This document shows positions 54,621 to 63,394 of a DNA stretch of 64,000 bases, one piece after another. Origin of the DNA: Kangiella geojedonensis (GTDB lineage Bacteria; Pseudomonadota; Gammaproteobacteria; Enterobacterales; Kangiellaceae); assembly GCF_000981765.1 (NCBI RefSeq), contig NZ_CP010975.1:930001-994000 (forward strand). Reading direction: 5' to 3'. A program made the translations under genes and the position numbers. The notes beneath the pieces are model-generated. The model did no database searches. It worked only from the letters and a program-made list of their open reading frames with translations, and was not told the origin of the DNA. Each line of letters opens with the position of its first letter. Position 1 is the first letter of the stretch.

Positions 54621-54891
54621 ATGAAAGCATCAGCGAGACATATCTTAGTCACTGACGAAGATCTTTGTCAGCAAATAAAACAAAACATTGAATCAGGCGT
54701 CGACTTTACGGAAATGGCCGAAAAGCACTCGGTTTGCCCGTCAGGTACTCGCGGCGGTGAGCTCGGTGTCTTTGATGGTGAAAGAGTTTGATGACGTTGT
54801 CTTTACTCGCTCACTGAAAATCATTCACGGCCCTATCAAAACTGCTTTCGGATTCCACCTCATTGAAATCATGGATCGAGATTCCTCCTAA
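54621..54891 (+). pseudogene. Frameshifted parvulin-type peptidylprolyl isomerase (PpiC-like)
   Basis: The first frame (54621-54791) encodes MKASARHILVTDEDLCQQIK... SGTRGGELGVFDGERV and stops. The frame one base ahead continues MVKEFDDVVFTRSLKIIHGPIKTAFGFHLIEIMDRD to 54891. Joined, they give the normal PpiC domain (compare [20 protein letters not shown] in E. coli). The missing part fits an 11-base loss by slippage between two copies of GATGGTGAA: FDGE-x-MVKEF would restore the family spacing. A GGGAGG site precedes the ATG. It is likely nonfunctional unless there is a sequencing error or frameshifting. Confidence 0.8.
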
Positions 54892-55047
54892 TAAGGATGT
54901 CTAATAGTAAGTGTGTTAATCTACATTTTACTGAATCAACGTCGATACATAATGCAAAATTGACTACAAACTTGGTTACAAGTTTACTCATGCAATAAGC
55001 ATCTAAAACGTTAAAATCGCTCTTTCGAAAAAAGAATAATAGATATT

Positions 55048-57288
55048 ATGAAACAACTGCTGATGATATTTTTGTTGCTTGTCACTCTAGGACAGGCTAA
55101 AGCTGCTACTGACGATGGAACGTCTGTCATTAGTATTCCAAAAGTTGACGCTAAGATTACGGTCGATGGCCGCTTAGACGAATCGTTCTGGCAAAAAGCG
55201 ACAAAAGTCGAGTATCGATATGAGACACAGCCTAGTAGAAATGTAGCGCCTAAAGTTAAGACAGTAGCGTATGTTGCTGAAAATGGCGACTCGCTATTAG
55301 TGGCGATTAAAGCTTATGACCCTAACCCTGAATTGATACAAGCCTCTTATAAAAAACGCGATCAAATTTTCGGTGAAGATACTGTTGGCTTTAAAGTTGA
55401 CACCTTCAACGATGAACGCAAAGCATACAACTTCTTCGTCAACCCCTTAGGTATTCAGAGCGACAGTATTGAAGATGATGTTTTGCTTCGGGAAGACTCA
55501 TCCTGGGACGCAATTTGGTACAGTGCAGGCCATTTTGATGATGACGGCTATACCGTTGAAATTGAGCTGCCTTTTAAGATTTTACGTTTTCCTAACACCT
55601 CAGGTCAGAAAACTTGGGGTATTGATTTCATGCGCTTTTATCCTAGAGATGTGCAGTATCGTTTAGCCTACTCGCCAAATGATAGAGATTTAAGTTGTGT
55701 TCTTTGCCAAATCGCTAAAGCCGAAGGCTTAGATGATATTGTTAGCGGCAATAACTTAGAAATTACACCCTATGTCTCGGCAGAAAAAAGTGAGTTTCGT
55801 TCACCTCCAGCGCAGACAGAGTGGCAGGGCGAGGGCGTGAACTATAACGCTGGTGCTGATTTACGTTGGGGAGTCACGGATAACTCAGTATTGAATGCCA
55901 CGATTAATCCTGATTTTTCACAAGTTGAGACTGATGCGGCGCAACTAGAAGTGAATAACAGGTTTTCATTATTTTTCTCTGAAAAACGTCCTTTTTTCCT
56001 CGATGGCGCCGAGTACTTTAATACTCGATATACCTTGCTTCACACCAGAAACATCGCCGATCCTGACTTTGGGGTGAAATATACGGGTAAAAACGGTGGT
56101 CATTCATACGGTGTTTTGGTGGCTCGAGATCAAGCCACAAGCTTCATCATTCCAGGAGCACAGAGCTCTTCGGTTTATACTCTTCTCGACAATAATTTTA
56201 ATGATGTCGAAAGTGATGTTGCTGCTGCCCGCTACTCTATGGATGTGGGGGATAATTCCCAGATTGGCTTTTTAGCAACGAATCGTTCGGCTGAAGGTTA
56301 TGAGAATACGGTATTGTCGATAGATGGTAGTCAGAAGCTTTATGACGCTGGAACATTACGCTATCAGGTAATGTATTCTGACTCTGACAATACAGATGAT
56401 ATGCAGCAACGATTTGGTTTGGAGCCGAATACCACTGGGCGTGGTTTTGAGTTGAATTACAGCCATCGTGATACACACTGGAATTGGTATGCGACCCGCT
56501 CAGATTTTGATGATGACTTTAGAACCGACTTAGGTTTCTTGGGAGTTGTTGGTAATACAAAAGATGTTGTGGGATTAGGGTACCGCTGGTATGGCGACGA
56601 TGATAATTTCTTTCATGAGTATAAGGTCAGTGGCGAGTACAAAGAACGTCACCTAACGTCGGGTCAAAAGTACGAGCAACAACGAGAAGTTGGGTTTGAA
56701 ATGAGCGGGGATTTTCGCTCTTATATTTTCTTTGGGAGTGCTAATCGAGACACTTTATTTGAGCAAATTTGGTTTGATGAAGAATTCCACTGGATAAATG
56801 GTAACTTTCGACCGGTGGGGAATCTGAAAATTGGCTTTTACCTCGAGAGAGCCGATACGATTGATTTCAGACATACTCGACCTGGCCAGTCTCAAGGTTA
56901 TCAACTTTATACCGACTGGCAAGTCAATGACCACTGGAGTTTAGGCTTTGATGCGAGCCGTACCCAGTTTGACGTAAATGATGAGTCGCTCTTTAAAGCC
57001 GTCATTAGCAACTTAAGTACCAGCTATCATTTTGATGACAAAAGCTATTTACGATTAATTGTTCGCTATAGTGATGTGGATTACAACACGGCACTTTATT
57101 CTGATCCAGCGCAAGTGGAAAAGGAAATAAAGGTTAGCCGCCAATTATTGTATACCTATAAATGGAATCCTCGGACGGCATTCTATCTAGGGTATTCGGA
57201 TAACGGTTTTGAAGATGATCGAGTGAGCCAGTTTGAAAAAACGGGAAGGACCTTATTCACCAAGTTTAGTTACGCCTTCCAACTGTAA
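55048..57288 (+). CDS. CBM9-like/DUF5916 outer membrane protein
   Basis: The 746-residue protein has a signal peptide (MIFLLLVTLGQAKAA), an N-terminal carbohydrate-binding family 9-like domain (residues about 30-210: ITVDGRLDESFWQKA, LLVAIKAYDPNPELIQA, GYTVEIELPFKILRF) and a C-terminal half of alternating strands (about 230-746) that should form a beta-barrel, ending in LFTKFSYAFQL. It resembles proteins named DUF5916 domain-containing in many marine bacteria. The ligand is unknown. The last residues do not end in Phe but in Leu. Confidence 0.78.
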   Translation: MKQLLMIFLLLVTLGQAKAATDDGTSVISIPKVDAKITVDGRLDESFWQKATKVEYRYETQPSRNVAPKVKTVAYVAENGDSLLVAIKAYDPNPELIQASYKKRDQIFGEDTVGFKVDTFNDERKAYNFFVNPLGIQSDSIEDDVLLREDSSWDAIWYSAGHFDDDGYTVEIELPFKILRFPNTSGQKTWGIDFMRFYPRDVQYRLAYSPNDRDLSCVLCQIAKAEGLDDIVSGNNLEITPYVSAEKSEFRSPPAQTEWQGEGVNYNAGADLRWGVTDNSVLNATINPDFSQVETDAAQLEVNNRFSLFFSEKRPFFLDGAEYFNTRYTLLHTRNIADPDFGVKYTGKNGGHSYGVLVARDQATSFIIPGAQSSSVYTLLDNNFNDVESDVAAARYSMDVGDNSQIGFLATNRSAEGYENTVLSIDGSQKLYDAGTLRYQVMYSDSDNTDDMQQRFGLEPNTTGRGFELNYSHRDTHWNWYATRSDFDDDFRTDLGFLGVVGNTKDVVGLGYRWYGDDDNFFHEYKVSGEYKERHLTSGQKYEQQREVGFEMSGDFRSYIFFGSANRDTLFEQIWFDEEFHWINGNFRPVGNLKIGFYLERADTIDFRHTRPGQSQGYQLYTDWQVNDHWSLGFDASRTQFDVNDESLFKAVISNLSTSYHFDDKSYLRLIVRYSDVDYNTALYSDPAQVEKEIKVSRQLLYTYKWNPRTAFYLGYSDNGFEDDRVSQFEKTGRTLFTKFSYAFQL

Positions 57289-57290
57289 TA

Positions 57291-57320
57291 AAAAAAACGC
57301 GCTTTGAGGCGCGTTTTTTT
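57291..57320. terminator. Terminator between the CBM9-like and HpcH genes
   Basis: AAAAAAACGCGC and GCGCGTTTTTTT pair around TTTGAG with A and T runs on both sides. The two genes are convergent, so it may work both ways. Confidence 0.88.
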
Positions 57321-57343
57321 ATGGCTGAATCTTTAACACTTAC

Positions 57344-58336
57344 TTAGGAGAAGAAGCGTTTAGTAGCTTCATCAGGTAGCTGTAAGCCGGTCACTTCCGC
57401 TCGCTGTAACAGTTGCCAGTAATAACGATAAGTTGCTCGGTCATGCAGCTCGCCGTCATACTGGATAGGTCCCCAGTGGTTATCTTGGGCTGCGACAAGA
57501 ATATTGGCGGCATCATTCACTTCAGAATAATCGGGCTTCATGGCATCCACAATCGACTGAATCTGAGTAGGGTAAATACTCCACATACGCAAAAAGCCGA
57601 ACTCATTGCGGGCTCGTTCAGCATCTTTGTAAGTTTGGTAGGGGTTTTTCAGATCAAGCGTGACGTTGTGGGACGGTACTACGCCGTTGGCTAAGGCGGC
57701 GGTAACCATTTCAGATTTCGCTCTTGCAAGAAGAGGGTGTTCAAACTGCCCAGGACTACGCATACAGGATGCAGGTATAGCGCCTTGATGGTCACTGACA
57801 AAATCCATCATGCCAAAGTCCAAGACCTGAACCCAGTCTACCGCTGCAATGTCCCACGCTTCTTTTAATGCACCATGGGTTTCAATCAATACATGGATAG
57901 GGATATCACGATTGACGCCGTGCTCTTGAGCTTTGGCCTTGATGTAATCCACCATTTCACGGATATGCGCTGCTCGGTGCGTTTTCGGTAGGGTGAAGTA
58001 AGCGATTCGGTCTCCAATAGCCGGCATTAAAATATCAACGTCCGCCTTCCAGTGAGCGTGAGTATAGTCATGAATTCGGACACCAGCCATGTGATGCTTA
58101 TTGGCATCACTTGATAGAACTCGAGCAATCATTTCGGCGTGTTCTTTCTCTTTACCAGCTTGGGCACCATCTTCACAGTCGCAAGTAATATCAAACACAG
58201 GGCCGAATTTTTCCTGTAATTCCAATGCTTTAGTAATCAGTTTTTCGCTACCGGCGAAGTGTTCACAGGTTGGGATTATGGGGAACTGTTTTTCGGCATT
58301 AAACAATGCTTCGTTTGGATGGACCATCGAATTCAC
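57344..58336 (-). CDS. HpcH/HpaI-aldolase/CitE-type lyase
   Basis: The 330-residue protein is a TIM-barrel C-C lyase of the HpcH/CitE type. DITCDCEDGAQ corresponds to the first acidic motif, HVLIETHGALKEAW contains the metal-binding Glu, and VLDFGMMDFVSD the metal-binding Asp; SIYPTQIQ takes the place of the IHPxQ motif. The reaction is not known; malyl-CoA, methylmalyl-CoA or related hydroxyacyl-CoA cleavage are candidates. It starts with GTG at 58336 after AGAGGAGAAAATA. It is divergent from a second lyase gene with which it shares a 164-base promoter region. Confidence 0.82.
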   Translation of the reverse strand: MNSMVHPNEALFNAEKQFPIIPTCEHFAGSEKLITKALELQEKFGPVFDITCDCEDGAQAGKEKEHAEMIARVLSSDANKHHMAGVRIHDYTHAHWKADVDILMPAIGDRIAYFTLPKTHRAAHIREMVDYIKAKAQEHGVNRDIPIHVLIETHGALKEAWDIAAVDWVQVLDFGMMDFVSDHQGAIPASCMRSPGQFEHPLLARAKSEMVTAALANGVVPSHNVTLDLKNPYQTYKDAERARNEFGFLRMWSIYPTQIQSIVDAMKPDYSEVNDAANILVAAQDNHWGPIQYDGELHDRATYRYYWQLLQRAEVTGLQLPDEATKRFFS

Positions 58337-58427
58337 TATTTTCTCCTCTTAAATCAATGATATAGCTAGTATTCATTAATAATCACATTAGCCATCTTTT
58401 GCTTAATACTAACGATAGATTAGAAAA

Positions 58428-58460
58428 ATTCAAACAATAATTTGAAATAAACGTTTGAAT
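58428..58460. promoter_or_regulatory. Inverted repeat in the divergent promoter region, possible operator
   Basis: ATTCAAAC (58428-58435) and GTTTGAAT (58453-58460) are exact complements around 17 bases, and a further TTTGAAA lies between. The spot is between two divergent lyase genes, so one regulator might control both. The region is AT-rich, so chance is possible. Confidence 0.4.
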
Positions 58461-58500
58461 ATGGTTTATTTATGAACTACCACTGGTCGGATTAGTTGAG

Positions 58501-59622
58501 ATGATGCAAGAGCATTCTTTTTTAGAAAAAGTAGATGAGCAAATGGTGTTGGGGGGGTATTGGCCTGGGATTCAGCTGTATTACCCACCAGTAAAGTACT
58601 CGCCAGCTGACGGTATCTACGAAACCATGGAGCAGGCCTCAAACCGCATGCGAAAGTATGCTCACAATACCAGTGCACATACTTTGCTCTTCGATTTAGA
58701 AGATGGGTGTCGACAAAAAGAGATGAGTCGTGAGCTACTGCGCAAAGAATTGCCACTGTTTGAAGAGCGCCAGTTCCAAATTGCGTTACGAATTAATCCT
58801 TTTCGCACTGACGAGTATGAGGAAGATTTAAAACTCATCAAAGAATGTGCAGAGTATATTGATGTCATCATTTTAGCCAAAGCAGGCGAAGTGTATGGCG
58901 CGGCTGAAATTAGAGATTTATCGGCCTGGCTGGTCGGCGTTAATCCTAAGATTGAGATTCAACCCATTATTGAGCATCCTCGCTCATTAAAAATCTCTCC
59001 AGAATTGATGCAATATTCCACGGTTCGTCATGTGGTGTTCGGTATCCATGATTTTTCCAAAGCGATGGCGATTCACTTAACGCCAGAAGGCTGGATTGAT
59101 GAACTAAAAACCTATTTAAGAATGTTATTGTTAGAAGCTCGTATTGCCGGTAAAGGGGTTATCGGCGGGGTAGAAGTGCTGATTAATAAAACTCCAATGC
59201 CTGAGTCTTATATTGAGCCCAATGATGTAAGGCGTTGGTTAGATTTACACGGTGAGCATGAGTCACACGTTGTCCATCAACATGCGCTAGTCGAAGCGCA
59301 GATGGGCTTAACCGGCAAGCAAGTCATCCACCCTTTCCATGTACACCTTTGCAAGACCGCATTCACGCCATCGCCACTGCAAATTAAACGGAATGTCCAC
59401 ATTCTAGAGCAAGCGATAGAAGCTGATGCGTTATTAGGCGGAGCGATTAAGTTTGAGGGTGAGATGTTGGACCCTCCAATGTTTGGTAAGGCTCTACAAA
59501 GTTTATTACGTGCATACGCGTTGAAATCCCTTGGTGATAAAGATAAGGCGTTTGCCATGGATGTGATTAAACGATTGCCAGTGCATGTTATTCGTGAAAA
59601 CTGGCCGTACGGAATGATCTAA
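58501..59622 (+). CDS. HpcH/CitE-family lyase (second copy)
   Basis: The 373-residue protein is another CitE-like TIM barrel. LLFDLEDGCRQKEM, IQPIIEHPRSLKI with the metal-binding Glu, VFGIHDFSKAMAI with the Asp, and KQVIHPFHVHLC are all present. It has about 70 more residues than ordinary CitE proteins, including a charged insertion (VRRWLDLHGEHESHVVH). It opens the operon lyase-ligase-lyase-hydratase; its TAA overlaps the ATG of the next gene (TAATG). The substrate is unknown. Confidence 0.82.
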   Translation: MMQEHSFLEKVDEQMVLGGYWPGIQLYYPPVKYSPADGIYETMEQASNRMRKYAHNTSAHTLLFDLEDGCRQKEMSRELLRKELPLFEERQFQIALRINPFRTDEYEEDLKLIKECAEYIDVIILAKAGEVYGAAEIRDLSAWLVGVNPKIEIQPIIEHPRSLKISPELMQYSTVRHVVFGIHDFSKAMAIHLTPEGWIDELKTYLRMLLLEARIAGKGVIGGVEVLINKTPMPESYIEPNDVRRWLDLHGEHESHVVHQHALVEAQMGLTGKQVIHPFHVHLCKTAFTPSPLQIKRNVHILEQAIEADALLGGAIKFEGEMLDPPMFGKALQSLLRAYALKSLGDKDKAFAMDVIKRLPVHVIRENWPYGMI

Positions 59623-61265
59623 TGAAGTATCAATTCGAGGACATACTCCAAAAAGATACCGACGGAAGTTGGCACTGGAATCTGCCACAGCAGTTTAATA
59701 TTGCGGAAGCTTGTGTCGACCAACATACTGGTACATTAAAAGCCACACAAGCGGCGCTTATCATCGAGAATGAGACTTTGGGACAAAGCTCAGTCACCTA
59801 TGATGAACTGTCCTGTTTAACGTCCCAATTTGCCAATGTACTAGCCTCTCATGGATTAGAGCACGGTGAGCGGATATTGATACGCTTGCCAAATTCCATT
59901 GAATACCCTGTCTCATTTTTTGGTGCTATTAAGTTTGGTGCGATAGCCGTTCCTACCTCAACCTTGCTATCTGCCAGCGAAGTTGCTTACTTGGCAAAAG
60001 ACTCTGGTGCGAAAGTGTTAGTGACTGAAAAATCTATGTGGTCAGAATTGTCCGACGAGCTAAAAGATTCACAAGTGACTTTAGTGCTTCTTTGTGGTGA
60101 GGGCGAGATAGGAAATGATGGTCAGTTTACATTGATTGATCTAAACCAAGCGCTGGAGAAACAGGACAATACATTCGAGTGTCATCAAAGCGGAGTCAAC
60201 GATCCTGCATACTTAGTTTATACCTCAGGAACAACCGGTTATCCGAAAGGAGTACTTCATGCACAACGCGCTTTATTAGGGCGTTTACCGGCGAGTAAGT
60301 TTTGGTTCGACTTAGACGACAAAACCACTGAGCGCATTATGCATTCGGGCAAGTTCAATTGGACCTATGTTTTAGGTTCGGCGTTGATGGATCCATTACT
60401 GCATGGTCACACGGTTATTGCCTATGAAGGCAAAAATGATGCGCACACTTGGCCAACGTTAATAAAAAAACATGAATGCTCGATATTCATCGGAGTACCG
60501 ACTATTTATCGTCAAATTGTGCAAAAGACGGATTATGACGGTAGTGACTTGCCTTCTCTTAAGCATTGCATGAGCGCTGGCGAGCACCTGTCTGACGAAA
60601 TGCAAAGTGTTTGGAAAGAGCGGTTTGGTAGGCCTATCTATGAAGCAATAGGCATGTCCGAGGTGTCCTATTATATCTCTCAACAGAAAGACGCTGAGGT
60701 GTTACCTGGTGCAGCTGGGTTCGTACAGCCAGGGCATTATGTGGAGCTGTTAGACTCTAATTATCAAGCCGTAGCTGCCGGTGAAGAGGGCATGATCTGT
60801 ATTCGTGAGGATGATCCCGGTTTGTTCCTGAATTACTGGAATTTAGCAGACGCCACATCAGAGGCCCGTCATGACGGTTGGTTCTTTACCGGTGATTATG
60901 CACGACAAGATGAAAACGGCTATATCTGGTTCCTAGGGCGAAAAGACGACATTATCAATACGTTTGGTTTCAGAGTTTCTCCGCATGAAGTTGAGCGCGT
61001 GATTAAGGCTCACCAAGCCGTTGCTGACTGTGTTGCAATTGGTGAAGAGATTGGAACTGATAAAACCTTGGTCTCCATTTGCGTTATCAAAGAAGCCGGA
61101 GCGGATATTTCAGAAGATGAGTTGCTGGACTATGGCTTACAAAAGCTCGCTAAATATAAAGCGCCAAAGAAAGTCCATTTTATGGAACGCTACCCCAGAA
61201 CGAAGAACGGTAAAGTGTTGCGTAAACAACTGATTCAAGACATTCAAAGTAAAGGTGTAAGTTAA
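59622..61265 (+). CDS. AMP-forming acyl-CoA synthetase
   Basis: The 547-residue protein belongs to the AMP-binding (ANL) superfamily. The phosphate loop is YTSGTTGYPKG, FFTGDYARQDENG and FLGRKDDIINTFGFRVSPHEVE are the hinge and ligand regions, and Lys531 in NGKVLRKQ is the adenylation Lys. It resembles the benzoate-CoA ligase-like group, but the neighbours suggest an aliphatic (hydroxy- or di-)acid. It probably activates the acid that the adjacent MaoC hydratase and lyases then act on. Confidence 0.88.
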   Translation: MKYQFEDILQKDTDGSWHWNLPQQFNIAEACVDQHTGTLKATQAALIIENETLGQSSVTYDELSCLTSQFANVLASHGLEHGERILIRLPNSIEYPVSFFGAIKFGAIAVPTSTLLSASEVAYLAKDSGAKVLVTEKSMWSELSDELKDSQVTLVLLCGEGEIGNDGQFTLIDLNQALEKQDNTFECHQSGVNDPAYLVYTSGTTGYPKGVLHAQRALLGRLPASKFWFDLDDKTTERIMHSGKFNWTYVLGSALMDPLLHGHTVIAYEGKNDAHTWPTLIKKHECSIFIGVPTIYRQIVQKTDYDGSDLPSLKHCMSAGEHLSDEMQSVWKERFGRPIYEAIGMSEVSYYISQQKDAEVLPGAAGFVQPGHYVELLDSNYQAVAAGEEGMICIREDDPGLFLNYWNLADATSEARHDGWFFTGDYARQDENGYIWFLGRKDDIINTFGFRVSPHEVERVIKAHQAVADCVAIGEEIGTDKTLVSICVIKEAGADISEDELLDYGLQKLAKYKAPKKVHFMERYPRTKNGKVLRKQLIQDIQSKGVS

Positions 61266-62170
61266 TGGAAACAACGATTAATTATCGTCCACGTCGCACG
61301 ATGCTGTATGTGCCAACCCATGTTGAGCGTTATATGGATAAAGCCCGTACATTGGATGCTGATAGCATTGTTTTTGATTTTCAAGAATCCGTTCCTCCTG
61401 AGCAAAAAGAAATCGGTCGCCAGCTATTGCGACAAAAGCTTTCAGAGTCAGGAGACTATCAGCACTCAGAAGTGGTGGTTCGTGTAAATTCTTTGGAAAG
61501 CGAGTGGGGCGATGATGATTTAAAGGCAATTGCTGACTTAAGTATTGACGCCATCATGCTGCCTCGCATTGAATCTGTAGAGCAGTTAAATAAGGCGATT
61601 AACAGAATTGATGAGCTGCGTGATGATACCGTGGCTATTATGATTAATATTGAAAGTCCTCTCGGAGTGCTCCATTCTGAAAAAATTTGCGGTGCAAGTG
61701 ACAGAGTCGTTGCGGTCGTCATGGGGACTACAGACTTGTCAAATGAGTTAAAAATTAATCAAACAAAAGATCGTCTGGGATTGCTTACCAGTTTGTCGTT
61801 AGTCATTCTTGCAGCGAGAGCGCATAAGAAGTGCGTGATTGATGGGCCACACTTTGACTTAAAGAGTGTCGAAGATTGTGAGTTTTCTTGTCGCCAAGCC
61901 CGTGACTTAGGGTTTGATGGAAAGGCTGTGGTTCATCCCATCCAGCTCGATTACACCAATGATGCCTTTACCCCAAAGCAAGTGGATATCGCTCGAGCTA
62001 AAGCTATTATTGAAGCGATCGAGCAAGCTAATAAAGAGGGTCGCAATGTCGCCGTGATTGATGGTAGGCTAATTGAACCGTCACTTCGCGAGTGGGCGGA
62101 GCGAGTGATTAGTTTGTATAATACCGTCAAAGCAATAGGGCAGAATGAGCTATTAGGGGTGGTACGTTAG
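61265..62170 (+). CDS. CoA ester lyase (CitE-like)
   Basis: The 301-residue protein has the standard CitE size. RRTMLYVPTHVERYMDKA opens it, INIESPLGV holds the metal-binding Glu, VMGTTDLSNEL the Asp, and GKAVVHPIQ the C-terminal motif. The usual DLED motif reads DFQES, with Gln in the place of Glu, which is unusual. Candidate reactions are (S)-citramalyl-CoA or beta-methylmalyl-CoA cleavage. Its ATG overlaps the ligase stop by one base, so they are translated in series. Confidence 0.86.
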   Translation: METTINYRPRRTMLYVPTHVERYMDKARTLDADSIVFDFQESVPPEQKEIGRQLLRQKLSESGDYQHSEVVVRVNSLESEWGDDDLKAIADLSIDAIMLPRIESVEQLNKAINRIDELRDDTVAIMINIESPLGVLHSEKICGASDRVVAVVMGTTDLSNELKINQTKDRLGLLTSLSLVILAARAHKKCVIDGPHFDLKSVEDCEFSCRQARDLGFDGKAVVHPIQLDYTNDAFTPKQVDIARAKAIIEAIEQANKEGRNVAVIDGRLIEPSLREWAERVISLYNTVKAIGQNELLGVVR

Positions 62171-62184
62171 CTCTAGGGGATTCT

Positions 62185-63243
62185 ATGAATAAAGCATCAA
62201 CTGGACACTTCTTTGAAGATTTTGCATTAGGGCAGATTCTCTATCATGCGGTTTCTCGCACTATAACTGAAGCCGATACGAGTCTCTATACGGCGTTAAC
62301 GGGTAGTCGTTTTAGTCTTTATTGCAACAAAGAATTTGCACAGCAGCTAGGGTATGAAAAGCTTCCTATTGATAATTTGTTGTTGTTTCAAATCGCATTT
62401 GGGAAAACCGTTGATGACATTTCTTTAAATGCAGTTGCAAACTTAGGCTATGCTGAGGTCGAGTTTTTAGAGACTGTATTCGTGGGCGATACTATTAGTG
62501 TGGTGTCTGAGGTTATTGGTTTAAAAGAGAATTCAAATGGCAAAACGGGTATCGTTTATGTTCATTCAAAAGCGATAAACCAACACGGCTTCCAAGTACT
62601 TAGTTGGAAGCGCTGGGTAATGGTTCATAAGCGTCAAGAAGGCATGCAGAATATGTTTGCGGTAGAGCCTCAGTTAGCCAACCAAGTCCCTTTCGAAAAT
62701 TTAGCCACGCCTCAACCTTTTAATGCGGCAGCTTATGATTGTAAATTCAGTGGTGAAAACTTTAAACTTAATGATTATGAAGTCGGTGAGTGGATCGATC
62801 ATATTGATGGTTTAACTATTGATCACAGTGAACACACTATGGCAACCAAGCTGTATCAAAATAATGCCAAGGTGCATTTCAATCAGCATCAAATGTCCTC
62901 CTCTCAACACCAAAAACGGTTGGTATATGGCGGTCACATTATTTCTTTATGTCGTACCATTTCTCATAATGGCTTAGCGAATGCTCAATGGTTAGCCGCT
63001 ATTAATGGAGGTGCACATCTTAATCCGAGCTTTGCTGGGGACACTATTTATGCAGTTACGCAAGTGCTGGATACTCAGGAATTAGGCTCTGGCCTAGGGG
63101 CAATGCGTTTACGAACTCTGGGCTATAAAAATTGTTTATGGCAGGAATTGAAACCTCAGTTCGATAGAGCGGTGGAGGGCAAAGCACAACTTCCATCAGA
63201 TTTTGTGCTTGATTTAGATTATACGGTGCTTATTCCATCATAG
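62185..63243 (+). CDS. MaoC-family hydratase, mesaconyl-CoA hydratase-like
   Basis: The 352-residue protein has two hot-dog domains. The N-terminal one has HFFEDFALGQILYHAVSRTITEAD and LPIDNLLLFQIAFG, and the C-terminal one VGEWIDHIDGLTIDHSEHTMATKLYQN. This size and layout resemble mesaconyl-CoA hydratase (about 340 residues) rather than single-domain MaoC. The reaction would be reversible hydration of an unsaturated acyl-CoA, feeding the adjacent lyase. It is the last gene of the operon, 14 bases after the lyase. Confidence 0.82.
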   Translation: MNKASTGHFFEDFALGQILYHAVSRTITEADTSLYTALTGSRFSLYCNKEFAQQLGYEKLPIDNLLLFQIAFGKTVDDISLNAVANLGYAEVEFLETVFVGDTISVVSEVIGLKENSNGKTGIVYVHSKAINQHGFQVLSWKRWVMVHKRQEGMQNMFAVEPQLANQVPFENLATPQPFNAAAYDCKFSGENFKLNDYEVGEWIDHIDGLTIDHSEHTMATKLYQNNAKVHFNQHQMSSSQHQKRLVYGGHIISLCRTISHNGLANAQWLAAINGGAHLNPSFAGDTIYAVTQVLDTQELGSGLGAMRLRTLGYKNCLWQELKPQFDRAVEGKAQLPSDFVLDLDYTVLIPS

Positions 63244-63299
63244 TGCTTATGATGCGGACTTTCTGCTCATTAACACTTTCTGTTCAAAAATTGAGGAAA

Positions 63300-63329
63300 C
63301 AATGCCTAGTATCAAGTTTCTAGGCATTG
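63300..63329. terminator. Hairpin between the MaoC gene and pyruvate kinase
   Basis: CAATGCCTAG and CTAGGCATTG form a perfect 10-base stem around TATCAAGTTT. No clear T run follows on either side, so it may be a factor-dependent stop or an mRNA-stabilising end. The two genes are convergent. Confidence 0.5.
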
Positions 63330-63394
63330 CTTCTAGATGTATTAGCGTGTTCTTGGCTATCAACCGTTAAGGTGACTTAGAGCACGTAGCAAAA

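Noticed and set aside
54621-54891. Programmed +1 frameshift in the PpiC-like gene
   Set aside because: No known slippery sequence at the junction; loss of an 11-base repeat unit explains the data better.
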